From Streptomyces liliifuscus (GTDB lineage Bacteria; Actinomycetota; Actinomycetes; Streptomycetales; Streptomycetaceae), in NCBI RefSeq assembly GCF_016598615.1, contig NZ_CP066831.1, forward strand, positions 1,364,001 to 1,428,000: a stretch of 64,000 nucleotides of DNA, given 5' to 3'. This document shows, piece after piece, positions 8,728 to 17,301 of the stretch (positions are counted from its first letter, which is position 1; each line of letters starts with the position of its first letter). The notes below the pieces were generated by a model. That model did no database searches and was not told where the DNA came from. It saw only the letters and a list, made by a program, of their open reading frames with translations. Both the position numbers and the translations under genes were made by a program.

Positions 8728-10277
8728 GCGAGTCGACCGTGGTCGCGGAGATCGAGGAGCTGACCGTGGAGGTCGGCGGGCGGCGGATCGTCGACGGGGT
8801 GAGCCTGCGGGTGCTGCCCGGGAGGGTGACCGCGCTGGTGGGTGCCTCCGGCAGCGGGAAGACGACGACAGGGCGTGCGCTGCTCGGCGAGTTCCCGTCG
8901 GGCGCGCGCGTGACCGGCTCCGTACGGGTGACCGGCTCCGTACGAGTGGACGAGGCCCTGGTGGGATACGTCCCGCAGCATCCGGCGGCGGTGCTCAATC
9001 CCGCGCGGCGGGTGGGTGCGCTGCTGTACGACATCGCGCGGGGCCGCGTGCGCGAACTGCCTCGCCGTGCCCGCCGGGGCGCGGCGCGGGAGCATGTCCT
9101 GAACGCCTTGGAGATGACACAACTGCCGGATGGATTGCGGCTGTTGAGGCGCTTTCCGCATCAGCTCTCGGGTGGGCAGCAGCAGCGTGTCGTCCTCGCT
9201 CAGGCTTTGCTTCTCGGTGCGAGGGTCGTCGTCGCGGACGAGCCCACCACCGGGCAGGACGCGCTGACGAAGCGACGCGTGGTCGACGAGCTGGCGGCGG
9301 TCGCCGCGCGAGGTATCGGCATCGTCCTGCTCAGCCACGACCTGGAGACCGTACGCGCGCTCGCCGACGAGGTACTGGTCATGCGGGACGGCCGAGTCGT
9401 GGAGTCCGGGCCGACGGAACGGGTGTGGCTCGCGCCCTCGCATCCGTGGACGCGTGAACTCCTCGCGGAACAGACTGTGTTGACGCACTCCGCACCGGCC
9501 ACGCAGAGCACGGACAGTGTGCTCAGGGTCCGAGGCCTGCGCGCCCGGCACCGCGGCGGTGTCGAGGTACTGCACGCCCCCGAACTCACCGTCCGCTCCG
9601 GCGAGTGCCTCGCCGTCCTCGGCCGCTCGGGCAGCGGAAAGACGACGCTCGCCCGCTGTATCGCCGGACTCCATCGCACATACGAGGGAGAGGTGCTGCT
9701 CGACGGAGTCGCGCTGGCGCCCAGTCTGCGCGACCGTGGGCGAGCTCAACTGGCCGCCGTGCAGTACGTGTTCCAGGACGCGCGCGCCTCCTTCGACGAG
9801 CATCGGCCGGTTCTCGACCAAGTGGCCCGTACGGCGGTTCGGTTGCGTGGCTTGCCCCCTCGGGAGGCGCGGGCAGAGGCGGCGGAGGTGCTCAACAGCC
9901 TTGGTCTGGCGGACGAGTTGGCGGCCCGATCATCAGCCCGGCTCTCCGGTGGCGAACTCCAACGGGCCGCGCTGGCCCGGGCCCTGCTCGCCCGGCCTCG
10001 GGTGCTGGTGTGCGACGAGATCACCTCAGGGCTCGACACGGTCACCCGCCGGAGCATCCTTGACCTGCTCGCCGGGTTGCTGCGGGACCGCGGCGACCTG
10101 TCCCTCGTACTGATCACACACGACCTGGACACCGCCCGACTCGCTTCCAGGATCGCGGTGTTGGATGCCGGGGAGGTGGTTGAGCAGGGCCTGGCCGAGG
10201 ACGTGCTCTCAGCGCCGACGCATCCGTTCACGGTGTCCTTGGTGGAGGCTTCGGGGCGTTCGACAGTGCGGCGGTGA
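8724..10277 (+). CDS. Double ATP-binding protein of the peptide/nickel ABC importer
   Basis: This 517-residue protein contains two complete nucleotide-binding domains. Domain 1 has Walker A 'GASGSGKTTTGRA' (about residue 39), the signature 'LSGGQQQRVVLAQ' and Walker B 'VVVADEP'. Domain 2 has Walker A 'GRSGSGKTTLARC', signature 'LSGGELQRAALAR' and 'VLVCDEITSGLD'. Fusion of the DppD- and DppF-like subunits in one chain is common in actinomycetes. The GTG start overlaps the previous stop by 4 bp. It ends the operon; a convergent regulator gene begins 36 bp further on with no clear hairpin between them. Confidence 0.92.
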   Translation: MSESTVVAEIEELTVEVGGRRIVDGVSLRVLPGRVTALVGASGSGKTTTGRALLGEFPSGARVTGSVRVTGSVRVDEALVGYVPQHPAAVLNPARRVGALLYDIARGRVRELPRRARRGAAREHVLNALEMTQLPDGLRLLRRFPHQLSGGQQQRVVLAQALLLGARVVVADEPTTGQDALTKRRVVDELAAVAARGIGIVLLSHDLETVRALADEVLVMRDGRVVESGPTERVWLAPSHPWTRELLAEQTVLTHSAPATQSTDSVLRVRGLRARHRGGVEVLHAPELTVRSGECLAVLGRSGSGKTTLARCIAGLHRTYEGEVLLDGVALAPSLRDRGRAQLAAVQYVFQDARASFDEHRPVLDQVARTAVRLRGLPPREARAEAAEVLNSLGLADELAARSSARLSGGELQRAALARALLARPRVLVCDEITSGLDTVTRRSILDLLAGLLRDRGDLSLVLITHDLDTARLASRIAVLDAGEVVEQGLAEDVLSAPTHPFTVSLVEASGRSTVRR

Positions 10278-10313
10278 CCGGGCGGATCCGGTGCTCCGTG
10301 AAGTCGCCGGGTG

Positions 10314-10916
10314 TCAGATCCAGCCCTGTTCCCACGCGTGATGCGCGGCGGCGTGACGCGTGGACGCTCCCAGTTTGGACATGGCGGCGGAGAGGTAGTT
10401 GCGGACCGTGCCCGGGGCCAGGTGGACGGCCGCGGCGATCTCGGCGACCGACGCCCCGGTGCGGGCGGCACGCAGGACCTCCAGTTCGCGGTCGGTGAGG
10501 GGGCAGTCGTCCTCGGTCAGGGCGGAAGCCGCGATGTCGGGATCGACGTACCGGCGGCCGGCGGCGACATCGCGGATGATCTCCGCCAGTCTGGCCGCGG
10601 CGGTGGTCTTGGGTACGAAGCCGCGGATGCCGGCGGCCAGCGCGCGGCGCAGCACGGCGGGGCGGGCGTGCCGGGTGACCAGGACGATCTGGGTGGGGAG
10701 TTCGGCCCGGATCTCCTCGGCGGCGCGCAGCCCGTCGGTGGGCGGCATCTCCAGGTCGAGGACCGCGATGTCGGGGCGGTACTCGCGTGCCAGCCGTACC
10801 GCGTCGGTGGACGTGGACGCCTCGGCGACCACGACGAGGTCCTGCTCCAGTCCGAGGAGCGCGGCCAGCGCGCCCCTGAGGAGGTCCTCGTCGTCGGCGA
10901 TCAGCAGTCGGATCAA
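10314..10916 (-). CDS. NarL/FixJ-family response regulator
   Basis: This 200-residue regulator has a receiver domain ('IRLLIADDEDLLRGALAALL', phosphoacceptor Asp in 'IAVLDLEMP', Thr/Ser in 'IVLVTRHA', Lys in 'GFVPKTTA') and a C-terminal LuxR-type helix-turn-helix ('LTDRELEVLRAARTGASVAE'). The start is probably TTG at 10914-10916, because it overlaps the kinase stop as TTGA and the receiver domain begins right there. It is the partner of the kinase at 10913-12220. Its targets may be the two membrane-protein genes at 12446-13628, divergent from the kinase; this is inference from position. Confidence 0.88.
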   Translation of the reverse strand: MIRLLIADDEDLLRGALAALLGLEQDLVVVAEASTSTDAVRLAREYRPDIAVLDLEMPPTDGLRAAEEIRAELPTQIVLVTRHARPAVLRRALAAGIRGFVPKTTAAARLAEIIRDVAAGRRYVDPDIAASALTEDDCPLTDRELEVLRAARTGASVAEIAAAVHLAPGTVRNYLSAAMSKLGASTRHAAAHHAWEQGWI

Positions 10917-12220
10917 CGCGCCGCTCCGTTCCCGGCGTTGGTCGCCTTCATCGCCTTCATCGCCTTCATCGCCTTCGTTGCCTTCATCGCCTTCGTTGCC
11001 TTCGTCGCCTCTGTTGGCTTCGTCTGCTTCTTCTGCTTTACCGGCAGCGTGGCCTCGACCACGAAGTGCTCGCCGTCGCGGTCCCAGGTCAACTCGCCGC
11101 CTGCCGCCCGCAATCGCTCCCTGAGTGTGCCCAGTCCGGTGCCGTTGGTGGCCGGTGGGTGCTCGTCGGCGCCGTCGTTGCTCACCCGCAGTCGGGCGAG
11201 ACCGCCGGTGACGCGGCAGTCGACCTCGGCGTGCCGTGCGCTGCTGTGCCGGAGCACGTTGGTGGTGGTCTCCCGCATCACGAGGCCCAGGAGATGGCGG
11301 GCCGGCTCGGCGAGTTCGGTGACGGCCGTGGCGGGCTCGACGGTCATCCGGGCGTCGATCTCGGCCGCGGCCAGCACCCGGGTCGCGTTGGTGATCTCGT
11401 CGTCCAGGCTCGTACGGCGGTAGCCCTGCACCACGGCCCGGGTGTCGCCGAGGGCGTCGGCGGCCAGCCTCCGCACCTCCTTCATCTCCGCGGCGGCACG
11501 GCCGGGGTCCACCTCGACGAGCCGCGCCGCCAACTCGCTTTTCAGCGCGATCACTTGGAGATGATGGCCCTGGATGTCGTGCAGGTCGGCGGCGAACCGC
11601 AGGCGCTCGTCCTTGACCGCGATCTCCGCCTCCAGCCGCCGGGCCTCGTCCAGCCGCCGCGCCGTGTCCCAGGCCCACAGGGGCCCGAGCATCACCCAGG
11701 CGGTGAACGCGACCAGCCCGGGCGGGAACAGCGCGGCGTAGAGCAGTTCCCCGTCTCCGGCGACCAGGCTGACGACACCGCCGGGCAGCGACGCGAGGAC
11801 CACGGCACAGGCGATGAGCGGCCGTCTGCCGCCCGGCGCGAGGTAGGTCGCGACGATCGCCACCACCATGGCGGGCGCTACCGCCCACAACCCGTAGTTC
11901 CGCACGGCCAGCGGACACACCGCGAGCACCGCACCTGCCGCGCACGCGGCGATCAGCCACCCCATGGGCAGCATGCCGGGGCGCGTCCCGGCCACCGGCA
12001 GCAGGGCGAGCCGCCGGCCGAGCAGCACCACGCTCGCCACGACCGCGACCACCAGAGCGACGGCGGCCGGGCCCCGGGCCCACGGCTCGACGTCCTCGTC
12101 GAGGAGCCACTCCCCGACGAAGAGGAGCTGCACACACGCGGCCATGCCCGGCACGGTCAGCCACGTATGGCGCCGGAAGCTCGTCAGCCCCGCACCACGG
12201 TCGTTCGCCCCGTCCCCCAT
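10913..12220 (-). CDS. Sensor histidine kinase (HisKA_3 type) with repetitive Lys-rich tail
   Basis: This 435-residue kinase has about six N-terminal membrane spans. A coiled linker leads to the dimerization box 'LRFAADLHDIQGHHLQVIAL', with the phosphoacceptor His in 'DLHD'. An HATPase domain follows, with N-box 'VMRETTTNVLRHSSA' and G-box 'NGTGLGTLRERL'. After the normal end of the domain ('EHFVVEATLP') comes an extra tail of about 45 residues made of K-A-T/K-A-M units, encoded by 9-bp tandem repeats. The tail is strongly basic and its role is unknown. The kinase lies upstream of, and overlaps, its response regulator gene. Confidence 0.88.
   Translation of the reverse strand: MGDGANDRGAGLTSFRRHTWLTVPGMAACVQLLFVGEWLLDEDVEPWARGPAAVALVVAVVASVVLLGRRLALLPVAGTRPGMLPMGWLIAACAAGAVLAVCPLAVRNYGLWAVAPAMVVAIVATYLAPGGRRPLIACAVVLASLPGGVVSLVAGDGELLYAALFPPGLVAFTAWVMLGPLWAWDTARRLDEARRLEAEIAVKDERLRFAADLHDIQGHHLQVIALKSELAARLVEVDPGRAAAEMKEVRRLAADALGDTRAVVQGYRRTSLDDEITNATRVLAAAEIDARMTVEPATAVTELAEPARHLLGLVMRETTTNVLRHSSARHAEVDCRVTGGLARLRVSNDGADEHPPATNGTGLGTLRERLRAAGGELTWDRDGEHFVVEATLPVKQKKQTKPTEATKATKAMKATKAMKAMKAMKATNAGNGAAR
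10944..11024. repeat. 9-bp tandem repeat encoding the kinase tail
   Basis: Nine consecutive 9-bp units of GCCTTCATC, GCCTTCGTT or close variants (plus-strand view) fill this stretch, with decay at the right end. In the kinase frame on the minus strand each unit gives M-K-A or T-K-A. The first three units are identical, which suggests recent expansion by slippage. The number of units is a multiple of the codon length, so copy changes keep the frame. Confidence 0.9.
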
Positions 12221-12445
12221 CCGGCCATTGTCCCCGAAGCCGGCCGATCGGGCGCGGTCGGCGTGCGGCCGGTCCCGGCATGACAGATGTCATCCGCGGA
12301 CGTGACAACTCCACGCGCCCGCATGGGGTTTCGGCACTACGCGCGGTCCTCGCCCCGGAGCAGTCTGGAGCCATCGCAGACACCCACCCGGTACGGAGCC
12401 AGAGCCCCGTACAGCCCCGCACGGCCCGTGCAGAAGGAGCCCGTC

Positions 12446-12916
12446 ATGCAGACCCGGCCCAAGCGGCAGCAGACGCAGCACACCCAGGGCGCCGTACCGG
12501 TCGACTCCGGACGGACGCCGGCCGAGCGGCAGGGTGGCAAGCGGCGCTTCGCCCGCCACTACCTGGAGATGGTGGCCGCGATGGTCGTCGGAATGTTGGT
12601 CCTCGGAGCGGTGACACGAGGTGTCCTGGCACTCGCCGGAACCGAGCTGTCCGCGAGCCGACAGCCCGAACTGGCCTCCCTGGAGATGGCGTTCGACACG
12701 TCCGTCGGCATGGCCGTCTGGATGCGCGGGCGCGGCCACGGCTGGGCGAGCACGCTGGAGATGTGCGGGGCGATGTTCGTGCCCGCGCTCGCCCTGTTCC
12801 CGCTGCTCTGGCTCGACGTCATCGCCGGCGACTCGATGATCGCCCTGGAACACCTCGTGATGCTCCCGCTGATGTTCCTCGTCATGGTCCGCCGCCGGAA
12901 CGAGTACGGCTGCTGA
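12446..12916 (+). CDS. Small integral membrane protein of unknown function
   Basis: This 156-residue protein starts at ATG 12446 behind AAGGAG (12434-12439). A basic, Gln-rich N-terminus of about 45 residues precedes three or four membrane spans: 'MVAAMVVGMLVLGAVTRGVL', 'SVGMAVWMRGRGHG' (amphipathic), 'LALFPLLWLDVIAG' and 'LVMLPLMFLVMV'. I do not recognise a functional family. It is divergent from the two-component genes and followed after 46 bp by a second membrane protein gene. The pair may be the target of that system. Confidence 0.7.
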   Translation: MQTRPKRQQTQHTQGAVPVDSGRTPAERQGGKRRFARHYLEMVAAMVVGMLVLGAVTRGVLALAGTELSASRQPELASLEMAFDTSVGMAVWMRGRGHGWASTLEMCGAMFVPALALFPLLWLDVIAGDSMIALEHLVMLPLMFLVMVRRRNEYGC

Positions 12917-12962
12917 CCGATTCCCCGCCCGTACAACTACCGCCTCATGCTCTGGAGTTGCC

Positions 12963-13628
12963 ATGACTGCCACGCACACCACCACGGTTCCGCAAGCGAC
13001 CACCGACGCCCTGACATCCGCACCGACATCCGGCAAGGCATCCGACCCGGCATCCGACCGCCCGGCTTCGAACGGACGACGCCCCGTCGAGATGCTGAAG
13101 CGGCGCTGGCCGACAGCCCTGGCCGTCGCGCTCGTGATCCTGACGACGGCGGGCGGTTCGGGTGAACTCGCCGACACCGTCGGCACGTTCGGGGATGCCC
13201 TGCCTCTGCTGCCGCTGCTGTACGTGATCATCCATCAGATCGGGAAGCCCCGCGTGACCTGGCACGTGCTCGGCGCCGGTGTGGCCGTCATGGTCGCCCT
13301 CCGGGCGCAGGACGTGGTCTCGCAGCCCGTCGCACTCGTGGCCATCGCGCTGGCGGTCCTGGTCTGGGGTGCCGTACGCGGAACGCCGCACGGACGGGCG
13401 TCCTTCGGCGTCCAGGCGGCGGGAGCGTTCGCGTTCGGTGCGCTCGCGCTGGTCGGACTCGCGGTCGATCCGGACCTCGGCCGCTACCTCGTGGCCGCCG
13501 GCTGGTTCCTCCACGGCGTCTGGGACTTCGTCCACCTCAGGCTCGACAAGGTCGTCGCCCGGTCGTTCGCCGAGTGGTGCGGGGTGGTGGACGTCCTGGT
13601 CGCCGTCCACCTGCTCTTCCTGCTGTGA
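12963..13628 (+). CDS. Integral membrane protein of unknown function
   Basis: This 221-residue protein starts at ATG 12963 with GGAG at 12954-12957. Its first 40 residues are rich in Thr, Ala and Ser; then come about seven membrane segments, including 'LLPLLYVIIHQIG', 'VAIALAVLVWGAV', 'AFAFGALALVGLAV' and 'VLVAVHLLFLL'. A conserved-looking 'GWFLHGVWDFVHLR' near the C-terminus has His residues inside a membrane segment. No named family is recognised. It is probably cotranscribed with 12446-12916. Confidence 0.7.
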   Translation: MTATHTTTVPQATTDALTSAPTSGKASDPASDRPASNGRRPVEMLKRRWPTALAVALVILTTAGGSGELADTVGTFGDALPLLPLLYVIIHQIGKPRVTWHVLGAGVAVMVALRAQDVVSQPVALVAIALAVLVWGAVRGTPHGRASFGVQAAGAFAFGALALVGLAVDPDLGRYLVAAGWFLHGVWDFVHLRLDKVVARSFAEWCGVVDVLVAVHLLFLL

Positions 13629-13665
13629 CTCCTCGTCCTTCCGCTCCTCCCGTACCTCCCGCTCC

Positions 13666-14178
13666 TCAGCGGAAGTCCACATCCAGTGGAGCGGCCGTGA
13701 CCGTCGTACGGGGCACCCGCGCGACAAGCGCCAGAAGCGCCTCCCGCTCGCTGTCGTCCGGCAGGCCGAAGCCGCCCAGCCACTCCTCGGGCCGGGCGGC
13801 TTCGGTGCTGAGCGAGAGGGCGTAGCGGAAGCGGCCAGGACGCTGGGGGACGAAGTGGGCGAACGTCATGAGCGGCAGACAGCCGGGGCCGGTGGCCGGG
13901 TCGAAGGACTCGCCGGGGGCCAGTCGGCGCAGGTCACCCGGCCGGAGTGGGCCGACGAGGGGATCCTCGGCCGGGGCGGGCCGCGCGACGACGCCGCCGT
14001 CCTCGGCACACGTCACGGTCGGCAGATAGCGCGGCCATCGCAGTCCGTTCTCGGAGCCGTCGAGCACTCCGGCGATCCAGAGGTCGCGGGAACCCGTGTT
14101 GCGGATCTCCGCCCGGACAGGGGCGGGGCGGCCGAGAGGCTGGGGGCCGCCGGGCCCGTACAGGACGAGGTCGAGCAC
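13666..14178 (-). CDS. Conserved hypothetical protein with beta-rich domain
   Basis: This 170-residue protein starts at GTG 14176-14178 behind a GGAG-type site. It has no signal peptide or membrane span. 'PAPVRAEIRNTGSRDLWIAG' and 'GRFRYALSLST' suggest an immunoglobulin-like beta sandwich, as in proteins that define a reference ligand-binding or extracellular-like module. Function is not recognised. It converges with the membrane protein gene ending at 13628, and lies downstream of the metalloprotease gene, separated from it by a strong hairpin. Confidence 0.6.
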   Translation of the reverse strand: MLDLVLYGPGGPQPLGRPAPVRAEIRNTGSRDLWIAGVLDGSENGLRWPRYLPTVTCAEDGGVVARPAPAEDPLVGPLRPGDLRRLAPGESFDPATGPGCLPLMTFAHFVPQRPGRFRYALSLSTEAARPEEWLGGFGLPDDSEREALLALVARVPRTTVTAAPLDVDFR

Positions 14179-14222
14179 TGGACAGCTCCCTCCGGCGCCT
14201 TGGCCGACCCCGTTGGAGGACG

Positions 14223-14249
14223 CTCACGGGCAGAGGGGTCGCCCGTGAG
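14223..14249 (-). terminator. Hairpin terminator downstream of the metzincin-like gene
   Basis: CTCACGGGC at 14223-14231 pairs perfectly with GCCCGTGAG at 14241-14249 around a 9-base loop. It sits 25 bp past the stop of the minus-strand protease gene. There is no U-tract, which is usual for high-GC actinomycete terminators. Confidence 0.7.
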
Positions 14250-14273
14250 TGCCCTCCTGGACGCAGGCCGCGG

Positions 14274-16490
14274 TCAGTCGCCGAACTCGGCGGTGAGTCG
14301 TGCCTTCGTGGTGTCGACCTGGTCGCGTACGGCGTCCACGACGTACGGCTTGAACGCCGGGGTGTCGAAGTGTCGCATCAGCCGGTCGAGCGTGGAGTTG
14401 GCCTCTTCGAGGTCGCCCTGGCGGGCGTAGGCGCGGGCGAGGCGGCGCGTGGCCAGGTTGAGTGTCAGGTTGTCGACGCCGTTGCCCTGTTCGGAGACCT
14501 TGACGACCTGGGTGAGCTGCTCGATGCCCGACTTGGGGTCCGGGGGCCGTACGGTCAGCTCGGACTTGTCCGGGCTCAGGCTCTTGTACTCGTGCTCGAA
14601 GTTGAGCCCCTTGGCGAGGCGCGCGTACACCGCGAACGGGTGTGTGCCGTGCTGATCGATGATCTCCTGGAGCGCGTCGTTGCCGGACCGCAGCGACGGT
14701 GAGTCGGAGCCGCGCAGGGCGAGGATCTTGCCCTGTTCCTCGCCCATCATCAGCTCGGCGAGCTGGTTGTCGGTCTGGCTGACGGGGTGCCTGACGTTGA
14801 GCCGCAGCACCGGCGAGACGATCCGGGAACCGTCGGAGGCCAGATAGGCGGCGCGCAGCTGGTAGGTGCCCGGCTGCTGGAAGTAGTGCCCGTCACGGCC
14901 GTAGCCGATGTAGGCGCTGCTGTAGATCGCGGGCCGGCTCGCGTCCAGGCGGACGGTCTGGTCCTGGTCGACGCAGCGGCGCAGCAGCGGCCGGTAGAGC
15001 ACGGTGCGGCCGGAGGGCTGGCGGATGGCGACGTTGACGAGTTCGTCGTCGGGGTGGAGGTGGTTGTGGGTGGAGCGGCCGCGCAGGTCGGTCGTCTCCA
15101 ACTTCAGCTCCACGACGACGGGTTCGCCGAAGGAGAAGGCGTTCTTGTCCGCGCGCAGATCCAGCCGAAGTCCGGACTCGTCGGTGAGGGGCTCGTCGAA
15201 GAGTTCGGGTTCGATGTCGGCGGCGCCCGCGCCGAAGGCGTTGGCACCCATGATGACGTTCCGGTAGAAGCCGTGCCGCAGATGGTTCTGCTCGTTGTCG
15301 GTGAACTGGAAGGGGAAGGCGCCCCAGTAGGCGGCCGCTCCGCCGTTCCCGTTCAACGGCTGGTAGTTCTGCGGGTAGTTCATCCAGGACAGGTCGGCGA
15401 AGCCGTTGTTGCCGCCGAGCGGTGCCGGGGGCTTGGCCAGGTTCTTCTGCCAGGAGTGCAACAGGTTGAAGGAGTGGCCGAGTTCGTGGACGTATGTGCG
15501 CAGCATGGACCGCTGTGTCTCGGGGTCGCCGCCCTGGATGAGGTCGTAGAAGACCGCGCAGCCCTGTCGTTGGAAGGCGTCGGCGGCGTCGAACATGATG
15601 CCGCGCACGCCCGCCATGCCTTCGTAGCTGCTGGCGACCAGGAGCCACAGTTTCCATTGCGGGGCGTTGCTCCACAGGCTGAAGTTGGTCTCCATCGCGC
15701 CGTGCAGCTCGGTGTTGGTCCAGCCGTTCTGGCTGTTGGCGATGACGTTCGCGGTGCCGGAGACGAGCAGTTCGATGCCGGCCTCGGCGTAGGCCCGGGG
15801 CACGGTGAGGATACGGGCCGGGCTGTTCGCGGGCTGCGGCAGCGATGCCGTGTCGTAGGAGAGGAAGGGCACGGCCCCGGTCACGGAGTCCTGCTCCCAC
15901 TCGACGGTTCGGAAGTACGGGGAGACGTACGGGCAGACGTAGGTGGCGCCCAACTGGCTGGGCGGGCGCAGGAATTCGACGGTCGCGGCGCCGGGACGCT
16001 GGTTGATCCTGCTGCGTGGGATCGTGATCCGCACGACCACGTGGGCGGTCTCCCAGGTGTAGTCGGCGACTCCCGTGATGACGACCCTGGTCGCGGTCCA
16101 CGACACGGTGGGCGCGTCCACGACGAACGAGCCGAAGTAGGCCTTCGTACCGCCGCCCGTGCTGAAGAAGTCGCCGCTGGCCTTCCTCAGGACCTTCGGT
16201 CCACCGGGCACGCTGTCGACGTCCACGCGCAGGTCGAGTTCGTAGCCGCCGCTGTTGCCGCGGTAACGGCCGCGGGTGGGTCGGTGGACGGGGGCGGGGG
16301 CACCGGGTACGGCGTTCGTCGTCGCTTCCCCGGCCGTCGGTTGCTGCTCTTCTCCGCTCGCTTCGGTGCTGTTCTGACCCGAGATCGCGTCCTGGCCGTT
16401 GTCCCACTCGTCGGGGACGGCTGCGTCGGCCAAGGGCGCCGCCGAGAAGTCGGCCGTCCCCGTTGTCGGGTCTCCACTGGCTGTTGGCAT
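14274..16490 (-). CDS. Metzincin-like zinc metalloprotease
   Basis: This 738-residue protein starts at ATG 16488-16490 behind GGAGG about 10 bp away. The zinc site 'HELGHSFNLLH' is at about residues 335-345, with the spacing H-E-x-x-H-x-x-x-x-x-H. A downstream 'WMNYP' looks like a metzincin Met-turn. The metzincin Gly after the second His is replaced by Asn. An N-terminal acidic, Thr/Ser/Glu-rich part and a beta-rich section precede the catalytic domain. The C-terminal 250 residues contain beta-sandwich-like stretches and a helical region with 'LTLNLATRRLARAYARQGDL' resembling TPR-type helices. No signal peptide is visible, so the location is unclear. Confidence 0.8.
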   Translation of the reverse strand: MPTASGDPTTGTADFSAAPLADAAVPDEWDNGQDAISGQNSTEASGEEQQPTAGEATTNAVPGAPAPVHRPTRGRYRGNSGGYELDLRVDVDSVPGGPKVLRKASGDFFSTGGGTKAYFGSFVVDAPTVSWTATRVVITGVADYTWETAHVVVRITIPRSRINQRPGAATVEFLRPPSQLGATYVCPYVSPYFRTVEWEQDSVTGAVPFLSYDTASLPQPANSPARILTVPRAYAEAGIELLVSGTANVIANSQNGWTNTELHGAMETNFSLWSNAPQWKLWLLVASSYEGMAGVRGIMFDAADAFQRQGCAVFYDLIQGGDPETQRSMLRTYVHELGHSFNLLHSWQKNLAKPPAPLGGNNGFADLSWMNYPQNYQPLNGNGGAAAYWGAFPFQFTDNEQNHLRHGFYRNVIMGANAFGAGAADIEPELFDEPLTDESGLRLDLRADKNAFSFGEPVVVELKLETTDLRGRSTHNHLHPDDELVNVAIRQPSGRTVLYRPLLRRCVDQDQTVRLDASRPAIYSSAYIGYGRDGHYFQQPGTYQLRAAYLASDGSRIVSPVLRLNVRHPVSQTDNQLAELMMGEEQGKILALRGSDSPSLRSGNDALQEIIDQHGTHPFAVYARLAKGLNFEHEYKSLSPDKSELTVRPPDPKSGIEQLTQVVKVSEQGNGVDNLTLNLATRRLARAYARQGDLEEANSTLDRLMRHFDTPAFKPYVVDAVRDQVDTTKARLTAEFGD

Positions 16491-16840
16491 GGCGACAAGT
16501 CCTCCGTACGCCTCGATTGCGCCGTTCAGCGGGTGGCGTCCGGTCGACGCCACCCCGGGTCCCGGCCGGCCGGGAGGACTGGTGCGTGCACGTTGGCACC
16601 GCGCTCTCGCCGCGTCAACGATCCTTTCCGTTGTCCCGCAGAAATACGACGGACCGCGTTTCAGCGATTCACTGGGGATTCAGGGATTCACTTGTGAGCT
16701 GTCGCGCGAGGGTCCGCGGGGCCCATGGGCGGACCGCCCGTGGACGGGAAACCGCGTGGCCGCCGGGCGGGCCGAGCCGCTATCGTTCGATCTCCTGACC
16801 AGCCGTTTCGGCGGCTTCCCACGTTCGGAGAGCAGCGCTC
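16491..16840. other. 350-bp divergent intergenic region
   Basis: No convincing gene is present between the metzincin-like gene (minus) and the small gene at 16841 (plus). The stretch holds three GATTCA copies at 16666-16671, 16677-16682 and 16685-16690, and a 7-bp inverted repeat GGTCCGC/GCGGACC at 16711-16717 and 16729-16735. GGAG near 16828 serves the next gene. Promoters for both directions should lie here, but none stands out. Confidence 0.5.
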
Positions 16841-17194
16841 ATGACCAGCCGACACGCGACGACGACCCTCTGGCGCCCGGTCGGCCCCAAGGAGCTGGAT
16901 CTGGTCCGGGAGCTGAACTGGCGTGCCTGGCCGCCCCGTCTCCCCGAACAGCCCATCTTCTACCCGGTGCTCAACGAGGACTACGCGATCAGGATCGCGC
17001 GGGACTGGAACGTGAAGCACGACGGCGCCGGCTTCGTCACGCGGTTCGAGGTCGAGTCGGAATTCCTGCACCGGTATCCCGTCCAGCAGGCCGGCGGACG
17101 GACGATCCTCGAATTGTGGGTTCCCGCCGAAGAGCTCGACGACTTCAATTCCCACATCGTGGGAGAGATCCGGCTCGTCCACGAGTTCCGCTGA
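16841..17194 (+). CDS. Small conserved protein of the type often annotated 'ADP-ribosylation/crystallin J1'
   Basis: This 117-residue soluble protein contains 'LNWRAWPPRLPEQPIFYPVL', 'YAIRIARDWNVK' and 'FEVESEFLHRYPVQQ'. I recall this pattern from short actinomycete proteins carrying the ADP-ribosylation/crystallin J1 label. That label is inherited and does not prove catalysis: no ADP-ribosylglycohydrolase motif is visible in so short a chain. The ATG follows GGAG at about 16828. It stands alone between a divergent protease gene and a DUF574 gene. Confidence 0.7.
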   Translation: MTSRHATTTLWRPVGPKELDLVRELNWRAWPPRLPEQPIFYPVLNEDYAIRIARDWNVKHDGAGFVTRFEVESEFLHRYPVQQAGGRTILELWVPAEELDDFNSHIVGEIRLVHEFR

Positions 17195-17301
17195 GACGGC
17201 CTTTGCCTCTGGCACTTGGCCGGATCCGGTCCGGCAGCCGGGAGCGCGGCTCTACGTTGTGTGGTGAGACTTGCGACGGCGCGTGCTGAGGAGGCTATTC
17301 A

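Noticed and set aside
10944..11024. Possible CRISPR-like or regulatory repeat array
   Set aside because: The units are 9 bp, contiguous without spacers, and lie inside a coding frame.
12287..12445. Upstream extension of the membrane protein gene to 12287
   Set aside because: The added residues are low-complexity, and AAGGAG at 12434-12439 clearly serves ATG 12446.
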